DNA from: Bactericera cockerelli
Taxonomy: Eukaryota; Arthropoda; Insecta; Hemiptera; Triozidae
Assembly: GCA_024516035.1 (NCBI GenBank)
Contig: CM044961.1
Coordinates: 19,079,558 to 19,143,557, forward strand
Length of the DNA: 64,000 nucleotides
Direction of reading: 5' to 3'
Below the pieces are notes generated by a model that worked only from the letters and a program-made list of their open reading frames with translations, ran no database searches and was not told where the DNA came from. Below are positions 33,701 to 46,013 of the stretch, piece by piece; within the stretch, counting starts at the first letter, position 1, and every line of letters begins with the position of its first letter. Made by a program: the position numbers and the translations under genes.

Positions 33701-36700
33701 CTGAAGGTTAAAAAGAGATTTGAGAATTTTGAGAGATGGAGAGAGAGTGCTTTCTTGAATCGCGATGTGTGGGTTTTTTCACTCAAAATCGATTTCAGCT
33801 GTTAATCCTAACCATTCAATCACTTGCTTATAATACCTAATCTTATACTACCTATGCTTATACATACTCTGTCTGAAAGAACTACACTTTGAGAACCTCG
33901 CCTCAGCCTCAGTTGGAATCGAATAGATTCCAAATATTTCAAGCTCATTTGAATAAAGTATTGTCTGCACTCGGCTCCTCGCTTCATTTGTACCCGCTAA
34001 GTATTTTCTGATATAGGCTCTCCCGATCCTTCATTAGCATAAGTTCAGTGGAGCGCCTATATGCTCGTTAATAAGGCTCATTACCGGGCTGGCGGGCTGG
34101 CTGGGGTCTGGTTTGTGTCGGGTGAGGGAGGCGGGTGACCCCCAGGCTATATTTAGATTTCAGACTCGAAATATTATTAAATATTGTTTCTTCTTCTCTG
34201 CTCCGATGTGATCTCTCTCCTTAATGTAATTGTAATCTATTCCCACTTGTCACTGTCTGCCCCACAGGGCTGGCGTGAGGTGTCGAGATTAGGACAGGTG
34301 TCGGGTATTGTACGTTATCTAAAACAGATATTATGACATTTGAATTGAAGGTATGAAGGTCCAAGTAAATTTCTGTTCAATGAGAAAATAATCAATTCTT
34401 TGGTCTTGAAATAATAATTTGAATGTGGAATTTAAATCAAAGAAAGATCAAAGGAAAAAGGTGTTAGTTGAAAGAGAAAAGTGAATATTCCTACATAATT
34501 ATGGAATCTTATATGATTACTTCACAATTATTGTGTGTACAATATTGGATTTAAAGCACTTACAGCATACCTTATGTGTTAGGTAGTCTTTAGACAATAA
34601 AAGCTATTAATATATTTTTTAGTTAAAAAAATTTAAAGGAAATTCTATTATGGTAAAAATAGCACCAGATATTCTCCCCCCTGTCACTCCAGCCCTGACG
34701 GCAGGGATTTATTTGACCTTAGAATGTAGAAAGTTTGAATTGAATATTTATTAATAGGTTGGGCCCACTCAGGTGATTGGCCGTGTAGTGTTACGTGTGC
34801 ATCAGGCCTAAGTGATCTTCGATAAAAAGCTTAACTTCCTGATAAGTGAGAGATAAGTGACGTTGAAGTGGATCTTGACGGTAACTGAAAGCATTATTAT
34901 AGATATAACAATTATCAGTTATCTAAATTAATATCCATGGAATTCAGTTATTGAATTCTAATCAACACAGGGCTCAGTTAATGACTGATTTTTGGTTTTG
35001 GGTTAAAATGTGGCTGAAAAACAAGACTTAGTCAAGTGGTAAAATGATACTACACCTTCAGTAAGAAATCAATTTACCAACAATTGTGACAGAACAAACA
35101 TTATGACTCAATTGACAATGAAAAAACTTACTTGGAAATAGATTTTTATATTTTGAGTTGAAATTGTATATCATAAACGGACGATCAAGTTTTTGAGGAA
35201 TCATTTTTTGTAGAGAAACTGTTATGCTTAACTTGAATAATGTACGGAAGAGATTATTTAATGTATGACCAAATTCTGGATAGATCCCATCTGAAGACAG
35301 CTTCTAGGCCGAAACAGAGTCCTCGGATGATGACCAAATATTGAAGAACCAATACTCAAACGACCGTACATGCATTGCTCGTCATTTCATTCATTGATTA
35401 AAATGTGTGCCAGCATTATAACACGATTGACAACTTATCACTTGTTTCATAGCGCAACAGTAGTTACGTACTTACGACTTATCCGTCTGTTCGCGTGTCT
35501 TATCTCACGTTTTCAATTACGCTATCGTGTGAGGAACTCCACTTTCCTGTCACTTTCAGCAGGCAGACTAAAGCTCTTCGTGTGACTCGGTGGATCGCGA
35601 GTCTACCTCCTGAAGCCATGACTCGCCCTTGCCCACTGACGCCCGCCCGCGAGAACTCGTAAATGGCAAAATTTGGCATACCGTTCTATAATTTCATCGA
35701 TTCGCTTTCTTGAGCTGATCTGATTCCGTTTTCTCGGTAAGATCGTGTGCCAGTAATGACTCAGGCATCAGTCCATTTGTCTATTTCCTAGTTCGCCAAC
35801 GGTTGATTTTGCACCGAATTGCTTCCCCTCGTGCGAATTTTCTAAATTAGAGCTGACCACATTGCAAGCACAATGCTCTAATTTACCATACCTAAAATAA
35901 TATTCATGTAGATTTATTTACCACAGCATATTGCTACTAATGAATAACTTCTGCTAGGTTCATACTTGTTTTTCTTTTTCTGCTTCTTCTTGCCGAGTTA
36001 TCTATGTACTAATTCATGTTCGTCTACTTTTTCTTTTTCTTCTCTTCTCCTTGGCGAGTTAACTATTCTTACGATTTCTTCGTATTTGGCACGGTCACGC
36101 TATGTTGGCTATTTTTTTGTGAAGGGGTTTTTGGTTCGATTCGGGTTGGGCCACTCCTCAAAACTGGGTACCGGCACACCACACACTATTTGGGATCATA
36201 AATAATTAATTAAGTGTGACCAATTTCGAATGAATCAATTAACAATTGAAACCGGGCATTGGAATTTTATCGAAGGGTAATTGGGAGAGTTTTCTATTAT
36301 TCTTTCCATTGGGTTGGGTCTTCTTTTTCTTCATTGTCATTTGTGTCTCTAATGGTTTTCTATTCTCCTCAAAAATTGGTCTCTTTTAACGTATATTTTT
36401 TTACGTCACACGAGTGTAGAGCGTGGTGAATTTGCCGAGAGTCAGTTAGAGGACAGTTTCTGTGGAATTAGTTCGGAGTGATTCATTCCAGCGCTGATTA
36501 GTTCTTGTTAAAACATTAGTCGATTTCCTACTCAATTTAACCAACAGCCCCTTGGTCCGTCACATGGAATGTGTCATAGAACAGATCATCTTACGAAAAG
36601 TCAGTTAATATACCTATACTATCAATTGTGCAGTACTGTTTTTTTGCCCAACATAAAGCAACCGAACCCATCCACACTCACGCCGTGTTCGTCACTAGGA

Positions 36701-37210
36701 CACTTAGAGATCTCATATAGCCTCGAAATTTCGCGAACTTTTTAGAAAAATGATGAAAAAAATTGACCATTTTTGTCAATGTCTGGTTCATTGGTGCCGA
36801 TCTATGAGAATGGCATAGACTACAAGGAGAATCGACTATTTTTCACTACCTAGTCTACATATATAATTCATAGTAGAAAGTATTTGAGCAGGTCACTTTT
36901 CCGTACGTGTTCCCATTTCAAACTCACCTTCGTTATGATGTATGCTGTACAGTTATTCGTTATACCTAGTCCCCCCATAAAGTGAAGCATAACATCTATC
37001 CGCATTAATAGTCAAGTCCAGTTAGCAGTCAAGTGAAGCAAGCACAGAACCATTAGCGCCGAGATTTGCAAGCTCTACCACCAGCACAAATCCACAGTCA
37101 TAAAATAATAAAAAATAATGCACTCTCCTCATGCAGATGTAATAAATATTCTCTTTCTCCCTCCTTCTCTCTCTCTCTCCTCTTTGTTATAAGAGTCAAG
37201 CAAAAGAAAG
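30777..37210. other. Non-coding stretch, nothing recognised
   Basis: Contains a CTC/CCT microsatellite (31314-31356). The minus-strand Gly-run frame there is an artefact. Open frames of 60-90 codons lack domains. No transposon end or RNA gene was found. Confidence 0.5.
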
Positions 37211-37262
37211 CCCACGCGGTATTCGAACCCAGCAACCTCCCACACGAGAGACAAGGACTGGG
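37211..37262 (-). mobile_element. tRNA-like fragment (B-box half)
   Basis: The minus strand reads GGGAGGTTGCTGGGTTCGAA followed by TACCGCGTGGG, the T-arm half of a tRNA with variable loop. Upstream, TTGTCTCTCGTGTGG could be an anticodon arm. No A box is seen, so this is a truncated SINE head. Confidence 0.5.
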
Positions 37263-40200
37263 GAACACAAAGAGGACTTCAGTTAAATTCTGAGAAACAT
37301 AATTACTTCACAAGATGATGTTTTTTTTTAATCTGGTGAGAACAGACGGTGGGATTTATTGAGAAGAACTTTGCTTTGATTTAATTCTTAAATGAATTAA
37401 ATTGTTTTCAGCTGTTTTATTTTGCCAATGGTCTGTTTGCTTTGATTTGAATTTACCAAAAATCTGATTATTCTCTTTTGTTGACCACCCACATATATTA
37501 TGAAGCTCTGAGATTTCTTGGACTATTATACGAATATTAATTTTGGGAAGAAAATATTTTAATTGAATTTTGACAGCCTCCCAGGATCTTAGGTTGTTGT
37601 CTATCTGTGGTACCTCGCTTGTTTGTGAGGTTAGGACTCTGAGAGTTATGAAGCTTCACGTTAGTCCTATTCCTGAATAAGCAGTTGTCTTAACATGTCT
37701 GTTGTATTTTCATTTCTCCCCACCTCCTCTCTCTCTTTTTTCTACTTTTCCGTAATCTCTCTCCTCCCAATATCATTGTATTTACTGTGTAATTCCCTTC
37801 TCTCTTTTTCTCCTTCTTTCCTCACTCCACTCTTCTAAACCACTTAATAGATTCAGTCCTCATTCCTCCCGTTCACAGCTTCCTATGCCCAGGACATCAA
37901 AACAAACTTGTCCCGTAGCTCAACCAACATCTATACAATTCTCAAGCTCACTCTTGTCACATTCCTCTGCTCTATCTGATACGTTGTTAACACGTTTGTT
38001 TTATATGTCCAATGAGAATTCAATTGAAAAACCTCTTAATTAATAAAACCGATACCGGATTGACCTAGGGCAATCAATCAGGATCGGAGAAGTGGACCGG
38101 AATTGTTCTGGTTTTGAGGAGGAGGAAGGCGGACCTATCTGGTTCGGAGGAACGCAGAACAGGACAGGAGTGTTTTAAGCTGAAAGTTTTAAGTATTAGA
38201 ATTTCTATAATTTAATGAGGCGTTATATCAATGTTCGACCACTTTTTAAGTAATTTAGTCCAATTAATAAACACGGTAGCGCTTCTCTCCGCCAAATGTA
38301 AAATGTAAGGAAAGCCTACCAAGAGATATTATACGTCACAGCAAAGTACCGATTTTACGCCTTTGTACAGTAACAAGTACAACAGATACATGAAAACGGA
38401 TTACATTTTTGATAAGGAATTTCACTATGATAATACCGAAGCATTTCTCAAAGAGCTGCCTCGAAAATGATTTGAGTGATTTCTTCGAACCTCTATAGTA
38501 GATCATTTAGGTATCGCAATTCTCAATTGGTTGTTTCAAGTACCACGAGAAGGATAACTAACTTTCCTTGTAAACGACCTAATTCTTGTTCTTCGTTACA
38601 TTTACAAGATTACAAAGACGTTACAGAACTATTTGACTTTCACAGGTTCAAGTAGTTCTCAATGTCTGCCTTTACGGAATTGGGCACATTCTTCCATATT
38701 GAATACAAAAATCTTACGGGACTATGGACGGGAGTCGGGTAAACCGGTAATTCGATAATAATAATCTATGTACGTAACAAAACGTTGCCAGCGAAGTATT
38801 GGAGTCCCCCCGAAGAAACCTCTCGAGCCACAGTACCAGGCAAATAGGTTTCCTTTTAAGGGCAGTCAAGGAGCATTGTCCTGAATGAGCAAGCTCAGGT
38901 AAGCTCGAGAGATCTTCGACTGTAATCGAGACTAGTGGCGGGCGAGCAAGAGGGGACCGAGATCATTGTGTGCGCTTTTCTGAAACTTTCCAATTTCTTA
39001 TATGTATGTGTAAATGGGTGTTGATCTGTTGATATTGGTAATCTGACATTAATGAAGTTTTTCCATCAGTGACCTTAACTGTTAAAACGTTTCATCTCCT
39101 GGTAACATCACTTATTTTAATCATTAAGTACAATGTAGTCGTCAATTTACTTCTCTCATTTCATCCAATTAAAAAAAAAACTATGACTAATTTTTGTGGA
39201 ACTACTGATGTTAATTCTAAACTATCACCCAATTATCGTACAATATGCAATATTTGAAGTACAAACCTCAATACTTTTTGTCATTTGGATGTTAAAAAAA
39301 AAAGATACTTTCCTGTCCTCTTATTACCCTCTTGAAAAAAGTAATTTCCCCTAGTCTTTTCAGTGAGAGCCGACACTGGGTCCTCTTGACTATTTTTATC
39401 TTCCACCATCCACAATGACTTATTACCAGGAGATTTCAATAGTGACAACAACTTTGTACTTGCGGGAATTGAGACGAACATGAGGCGCGCAAAGTGGAAC
39501 GAACCTTGTCCTTTTTTTTCAACAAATCGATGTAGGTTTTTCTATTGATTGGTAGAAGGCTGGAAATAAAGTGTTGAAATAATTAAGCAAAGCAAGGGTT
39601 CAATATCACCTGCCTTTGTATTATGATGGGTTTTTTATTCTTTGTAAGAGGGGTAGGTATTAGATTTTGGATCTTGCAAAGGTAATTCATAGATTTCATA
39701 GCGATGTAGTTATACCTTTTTCCATCGTTCAAGATGTTATTCAGGAAATCCATTGCTGCAAAGGATTTCCGTATGTAGTGATATTGTACCCTAGCATTTC
39801 CTGTGTCTAGCCCTCAAGTTATAAAACATTGTCTATTGATTCAATAAAAAATTGGCACACATGGTAGACTTGATTTTGATTGACGATGTGATCTACAGAT
39901 GAGAATTTCATATTCGAGATATCTATGTACAGAGTGTTTTGAATCTTGAGTTGAGTTTCGTATATCTCGTTCTGCATCCATCTCTCTTCTCCGTATCTTT
40001 CTCTCATTTACAAGAGAACCTTGTCTTTTCCATATACGTAGTCCCCGCAGTCACTGCACGCCCCTCCACTTTGGGTACTTGGAAGAGATTAGGTTAAGAG
40101 ATGTTGAGACTATCTGTGTAGAGTTGTCCGGGAACTTGGTTTTATATCTGAGATATTTCGAGACATTATCAAGGCTGTTGTGAATGACATGTTCAGAGCA

Positions 40201-40751
40201 AGGTTGTTGAAGTTTTGACAGATTTTTTCAGCCCAAATGTAGAAAAAGGCCAGAGGGACGCACAGTTTCTGCTGAAAATCATCGGAATTCCTTTGAGAAT
40301 TGTGAAGTGGTCATTTCTCGCTCCTTCCTCTTCATGCTTTCATTTTCAATGTTTACTGACGACTGTCTTTTCTTTTTCTAAAGCTAAATATCTTGATTCT
40401 CTCCGAATAAATAGCATTAGACGATTGAGTAAAGGACTCTCGTTTCTTTGTCCAAGATGTACCAATATGGACCGTATAGAAAATGTGAGACCCATCGGCG
40501 AAACCGTGATCACTACTACTGTTTTTCTCCTTTTCCCTGTAGGGCATGTAAGGTTTACTCTAATTACCGGTTGAAAGTATTCATCATGATCATGTGTTCT
40601 GCTCGGTATCCAGTGAATACCTAGCAGCATACCACAAGCAAGTAAACATTCCCTGGGCTTGAGCTGGAATCCCGGTTCTTCATTAGACTGTTCACATCAG
40701 TAGCATTCTTTTCATAAGAGAGCTTCTGGAAATTGAACTTAATTTTGCAGT

Positions 40752-40827
40752 TGGAATAGAACTGTGTCCGAATCCACTTGATGTAAATGTGGAATAGAAC
40801 TGTGTCCGAATCCACTTGATGTAAATG
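40752..40827. repeat. 38-bp tandem duplication
   Basis: Two identical units of TGGAATAGAACTGTGTCCGA plus AATCCACTTGATGTAAAT(G) start at 40752 and 40790. A fragment, CTTGATGTAAAT, recurs near 40897. Confidence 0.95.
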
Positions 40828-42663
40828 ACTTTACTTGAATAGAATGTGAACTAAATAAAATATAATTTAACTCATTAAACACAGGATGATGAAGTCCTTG
40901 ATGTAAATAAATAATTAATATTGTCAAATATCCGCATTATAAATTTTGGATTTTCACTTGCCATTTTAATTATGTGCCAATGTTAGGGTAGAAAATCTAC
41001 TTCAATAGCCTGAAATATTTTTTTTTAACTACCTTGTACTAAACTTGCCTGAAAACTCAAAGAACTAAAGGACCTTGTCTTCATGTCTTCTGCGTTGTAA
41101 AACATCTCTGTGAAGAAAGAGCGCGATCTAAAAATAAAAATTAACTCTAAAATGTTTAATGGTTGTGTTACATAATGTTCTTCTCTGTGGAAGGGTTATG
41201 CTGGGGTGTTTTAGTTAAAACAGTAAAAAATATTAATAATGTTGAAATGAACTCAAGTTAGCCTCTTCTGTCTCTCCTTGATAATCAAGCGCTAAGCAGT
41301 TGGATAGATGATATTCGTAAGAGAACGTTCTTTAAGTACAATTAATTTCATGACCAAAAAAATAATAATATTTTTAATTATATTTCCTTGTGTGCAAATT
41401 AAATTCTTCCCAATCTATCTTAAGCTTTTCCAAGTTCCATTGCTTTGCTTTACTTCGTTGGGCATAATTTTTCACCAATTTGAACTGAGTTTTTTACAGT
41501 TGCATATACACAAATCCCCTCATTACGTTGGGTTTTATCAACTTCAGAACTCAAATTGACTCCTTTCTATTCATGAAAAGTATACCTGAAAAGATGTGTT
41601 TTTTTTTCTTCACTTTTTCGAATTTTATTTGAAGTCGACGCAAAAGTGTGTACTTGGAAAATATTATTGAATTACTCTATTCAAAACATTGAATACAAAC
41701 ACCGAACATCATATTTTTACACACTTTACAAGTATTTCTCCAGGAAAAGCTCAAGTTTGCCAACAGCCCCCTTCTGATTCTCTAATAGAAAATTTACATC
41801 ACGCTTTGCACAAATGCCTTTTCTCAGCGAACTTCCTTCCTGCTCTTTTCTCTCCCTTATTTTTATCTCTTCAATTCTGTTACGTTATCTCTTTCTCTCT
41901 TCCCGTTTCATTCTCCTATGTCATTCCGTCCTATTAGTAGTCTTCCTCTCCCACATACAACACCTCTTTTCTTCTAGTACCTACTCTTCTCCATTTCCTT
42001 GTCTTCTTCTGCTAGGTCTCTTTCCTCTGTTTCCTGAAGCTTCGCCTCGTTTTCTTATCAACAGTTTTCGTTTTCCTCATTAACTTCTCGTATCTTCCAC
42101 ACCATTGCCTCTCTCGCCATTTCAATCGCTTTCTTCTTACAAACGTTTCTCATTCATCGGCTTAAGGCGTCATTCGTTCCGTTTTAATTACCTCAGGTGA
42201 TTTAATCGCCCGTCTCATTGCGAGTCAAAGTGCAACCTTGCAGCGCTGATCACTGGCGAGGCTTCGTCATAAAGAGTGCATTCTTATGGAAATCGCAGTC
42301 GCGTCCTCATTTGCATGTTCTAGATAACAATGAAGTCTTTATGTGAATTTTATTGGCGTGTTAAATGGTCCCCTGATCTCCTCCCATAATAATTCAAATG
42401 ATAAGAGCATCATCGCATGTGCCATTGAATACATATTGGTCTGAAATATTTGGCATGTGAGAATTTGATTTGGTTCAAAATGTATTATCTACTAGCATTT
42501 TTGTAAATACTAAATGCTATTTTTTCTTTGAATAGTTTTCAAGATTTTTGTAAATGTCTTTTCTTTAGTTGACAGTGTGTTATTCTTTAGTTTTTTTTTC
42601 TCAGGATATTCAATTCAAAGTTTTCTTTGAATGCAGTACTTAATGGTGCACGTATTACTGAAA

Positions 42664-42725
42664 TACAGGGTGTCCCACCAAAGTTGGACACCTCAAATTA
42701 CAACTTCAGTGGAACACCGTGTATA
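42664..42725. repeat. Tiny inverted-repeat element (mariner-like ends?)
   Basis: It starts ACAGGGTGTCCCACC and ends GGAACACCGTGT, which is an imperfect inverse of the start. GGTGTCC...GGACACC also forms an internal hairpin. The first bases resemble common mariner-type ends next to TA. Only about 60 bp remain. Confidence 0.45.
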
Positions 42726-43299
42726 CAGTATTCCAAAATTATATGTATTAGGTGGTTTTGATGGAGCTATAGAAGTGTGGTGTCTTCTTGCTCTATGTTC
42801 TTCTTAATATCATCCAATTCCCCAGTCACTTCCTGATCCTAATTGCAGTAGTGCTGCTGTGTTGCTCGCACCTGGACTGGAAGAGGGTAGCGCGAGTGCA
42901 GTTCGGTTTATGAACCCCGGCAGTCATCTGTTCACACTGCACACGGTGTGTTAGTTTTTAGTGCGCTAAGTAGTCGGGGTTCCATAACACGAGTCCATCA
43001 TTACAGCCCCCCGCCACCCCTCGCCTCAACCCGTGTAATGAACTGCCAAGGGATGTTGGCTTGGAATAATCTGAGAGCTCAGGGGAATGCACTTTAGCGG
43101 TAATCTGTGCGCTCTCAAGTAAGTGTTTCAATGGAATTGTCCGTGTGTTTTACAAGAGATACTTTTTGTGAAAGGTAAGAACTATGGTATGGCTTTGACT
43201 TTTACAGGAAAAATACTTTTTAACGGGTATTTGATGGCGGATTTTTTTTTTAATTCCTGAAATGTCAATAGACACCCTTTGCTGAAGAAACCCTTTGGG

Positions 43300-43458
43300 T
43301 CTCCCTCTAACGGTTCCTCATATCACGCACTTGATCACCACTTGAGTATAGGGACCCGAGCCACTGAGAGCTCTGAGCCCTCTCCACTCTCGCGAGTTCC
43401 AGCTCAGCTCTCAGAACAGAACTCAGACTGAGAACTCCTCCAGTACAAAGTTTATCTC
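43300..43458 (+). promoter_or_regulatory. Candidate 5' UTR exon and start region of the 44-kb gene
   Basis: This patch has AGCTC/CTCAG motifs and an Inr-like CTCAGACTGAG at about 43422. It ends at a consensus donor, TCTC|GTGAGT (43459). The next strong acceptor is at 44096, just before the long coding exon, which would give a 638-bp intron. No TATA box is visible. This is inferred from splice signals only. Confidence 0.3.
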
Positions 43459-44096
43459 GTGAGTGCAATAATATTATTACCCGATTTCGTGTTGAAATTT
43501 ATTGTGTTTCGGAAAACGCGTACCTACATGCGAACATCTGGGATTATTTTGGTGAAAAATTTCCAGTTTTTGCAGACAATTTGTGTGTTTTTTTGTTTCA
43601 ATTTGAATCCTACGTGAAAAAATATACGTTTTTCATATTGAATTTAGCTCGGTGTGTTTTTATTTATTCGGTTTTTTTGTTGGTAATATTCCCCTGTGTG
43701 TGATATTGTGCTTCTGTTTAGTATTTGATTCTTTTTTTTCTCTCTAGGTAAAAAATGTGTATTCCCTTATTGCGATGCAGAAATCCTCTAATATATTGCT
43801 TTACAATAAGTCAATATGTTCTCACCTCGGCTAATTAGGTAATAAATAATATCGCACGTAACCGTTAACAGTTGTTCATGCTCTGATGTTAATTTGCACG
43901 TATGGGTTTCGCGTGCTTTGCAGCTTTTTGAACGATGAATAATGTGAAAGAAAGCTTTCTACTTCCGATGACTGAATGATGATGGCAATTTATCTACGTG
44001 GATGTCGAGTTATTTGATTTCACGCTGGATTAGTGTCACTTGTAATCGTTCTCAGTCCGTGGGGATTATTGGAAAAAAGTCAACTTTTTATTTCAG

Positions 44097-46013
44097 TCGA
44101 CTAGTTGGTTAATACCCTCACTCAATATGTCGCTTACGTCGAATAATCTCATTATGAAACCTCCGCCTCTACCACCAAAAAAAGTCATTCGTAATCCTGG
44201 TCATCTTAACTTGTCCTCGAATGTGCCTGCCAGTCCCACGCTATCCTCCCCTGACAGATCCTTCAATTCAATCAACAGCTTTCGAACACTACGACCCGCA
44301 TAGTCCTAAGGCAGAGGCCAAGAAGCACATTCACATCTGTAAGAAACACAGAGTCCAGAACAGAGAGAGCGAGATCCTAGTCATAGAAGATATTGTGAAT
44401 TCAAACGAGTCCAACTGTTTGGAGCAGAAGTCAATTCCTGTCATGAATCCAAAAATGTGCAAACGATTGGCAAAAATCAAACCCATGATGAAGAATGAGC
44501 AAAGTGATCTAAGTGATTTTATGAATGAACAAGATGTTCGAGGTGAAAAATTCATTTTAGACAATGAGCATTATCATTCTGATCTTAAAAATCGATTGAT
44601 CAGCGAGATCAAACAAATTAACAGTGGTGATACAAACAAAGATGTGATATATTCTGATAAGAGGTCATTGGACCAATCAGAATCTTTTCAGAACAAAAGC
44701 GATTTAACGGAGGGCAAACATTTGAGCAAGTTGACATTTTCTTCTAATTCTGATATGTCAAGTTCTTTTTGTCAAATGGAAACACAGCCACCTCAGTGTA
44801 AAGCAGTTAGACGAAACAGTTTCAATGGGATTCAGAATGAACAACCGGTGTCGGAAAAATCAAAGCGGAAGAATAGTTTTAATGAATTCAAAAATGCTTT
44901 GAAATTCGGAACCAGTGGTAGCGGTAGTGATCGAAAAAAATCGAAAGAAAAAAAGTGCAAAAGTGACAAAGGAAAAGAAAAATGTGATAAACTGAGCAAG
45001 GATATGGTGGACAACATCTGTAAGGCAAGTGAAACAGTTGAACGAAAAATCAGTTTTGATAGTTCTCCGAAAATAGAGTTTACATTTGATATGCATGTCA
45101 CATCTGATATCAAGAACAAAATTACCAAGAAAGAAAGGAAGAGTGAACTGTACGAAATTCTGAAGAGCAAAAACAACGAGATGAATGAGATTATAAGTAA
45201 GGAAAATGATATAATTGCTTCCATCAAAGCAAAGGAACAACTAGTAGCAGACCAGAAGAGAAACTTGGCCAACACTTGCAATAGCTACGTGATAACATTG
45301 AGCATAACTGTGATAAATCAGAACTGAACACTTCTCGTGACAAAGTGATAACCACCTATGAGTCATCAAGTGAAATACACGGAAAAGAAAAAAGTCCTCA
45401 GACTGGAAAAGGTAATGTGTCACCCACGAAAACCGTGAACTTTGTTAATTTTGTCGACACGATCGACGACCGATCTCCGAAATTTTCGAAAGCCAATCGC
45501 AATCTTCGACTAAAAATCAACAACGACATTAAACCGGTGTCATTTTGAAGAAAAACGACGGCGAGTGTGGTAGCAAAAGCAGCACCCCTGAGGTTCCTAT
45601 CCCGACAGTGTCGTCCCCGCTGTCTATCCCTCCATCTCCTCCTCTGAAACCGTTCGAGCGGAAATCTTCTTTCAGGAGTAACACGAATGACCTGCAAGAG
45701 ATAAAGCAGAAAATCGACGACAGCTTTCAGAAACAGAATCTCATCCTGCAGCACCATCAGGCTCGACTGCAGAACCTGCAAGCCCTGACTGCCTACTCCT
45801 CCCTCAGGAAGCAGAAGACGGCATCGAGAACCAACCTGACCCGCAGCCACTCGGACTCGAACCTGAGTGTCGCCAGCTCCTACAGGAACAGTCTAGACCT
45901 GGATGAAATATTCACAATCGAGGATTCGGACGGCATGAGAGAGGATGGCCAAAACGGATACTTCTCCAAATATTTCAAAGCCCTAAGCGGGAGCTGGAAG
46001 AATCTGTTCACTC
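44097..46013 (+). CDS. Long coding exon of an unrecognised host protein (three frame breaks)
   Basis: The left edge follows a good acceptor (CTTTTTATTTCAG, ending 44096). The first ATG is 44127, and the right edge is a GTGAGT donor at 46014. The frame opens MSLTSNNLIMKPPPLPPKK, a proline-rich SH3-ligand-like start. It shifts near 44306 (one extra C), stays open to about 45284, shifts again (one base missing), runs to about 45545 and shifts a third time (a T run one short). It then ends at SWKNLFT plus one base. The three shifts sum to one missing base, leaving about 629 codons. The protein is Ser/Lys/Asn-rich. It has a highly charged Lys-rich stretch (about 44860-45010) and a helical, coiled-coil-like part (about 45120-45270, YEILKSKNNEMNEII). 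A second Gln-rich helical part lies at about 45690-45790, before a Ser-rich RSHSDSNLSVASSYRNSLDL segment. No catalytic domain is seen. It looks like a scaffold or the disordered N-terminus of a larger signalling protein. Confidence 0.75.

Larger units (their letters stand above)
37263..43299. other. Non-coding stretch with small repeats
   Basis: Apart from a 38-bp tandem repeat (40752-40827) and a short inverted-repeat element (42664-42725), I see no gene or RNA. Pyrimidine-rich regions at 37690-37860 and 41830-42130 explain the Ser/Phe/Leu-rich open frames there. Confidence 0.5.

Noticed and set aside
40346..40630. Overlapping frames on both strands near 40.2-40.6 kb
   Set aside because: Both strands are open by chance. 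There is no domain and no splice context.
44331..45281. Minus-strand frames of 77-150 codons over the 44-kb exon
   Set aside because: They are antisense shadows of the Lys/Ser-rich plus-strand coding sequence, giving Phe/Leu/Ser-rich products with no domain.
45398..45850. 150-codon minus-strand frame
   Set aside because: It is antisense to the frameshifted exon and spans two frame breaks. There is no domain.
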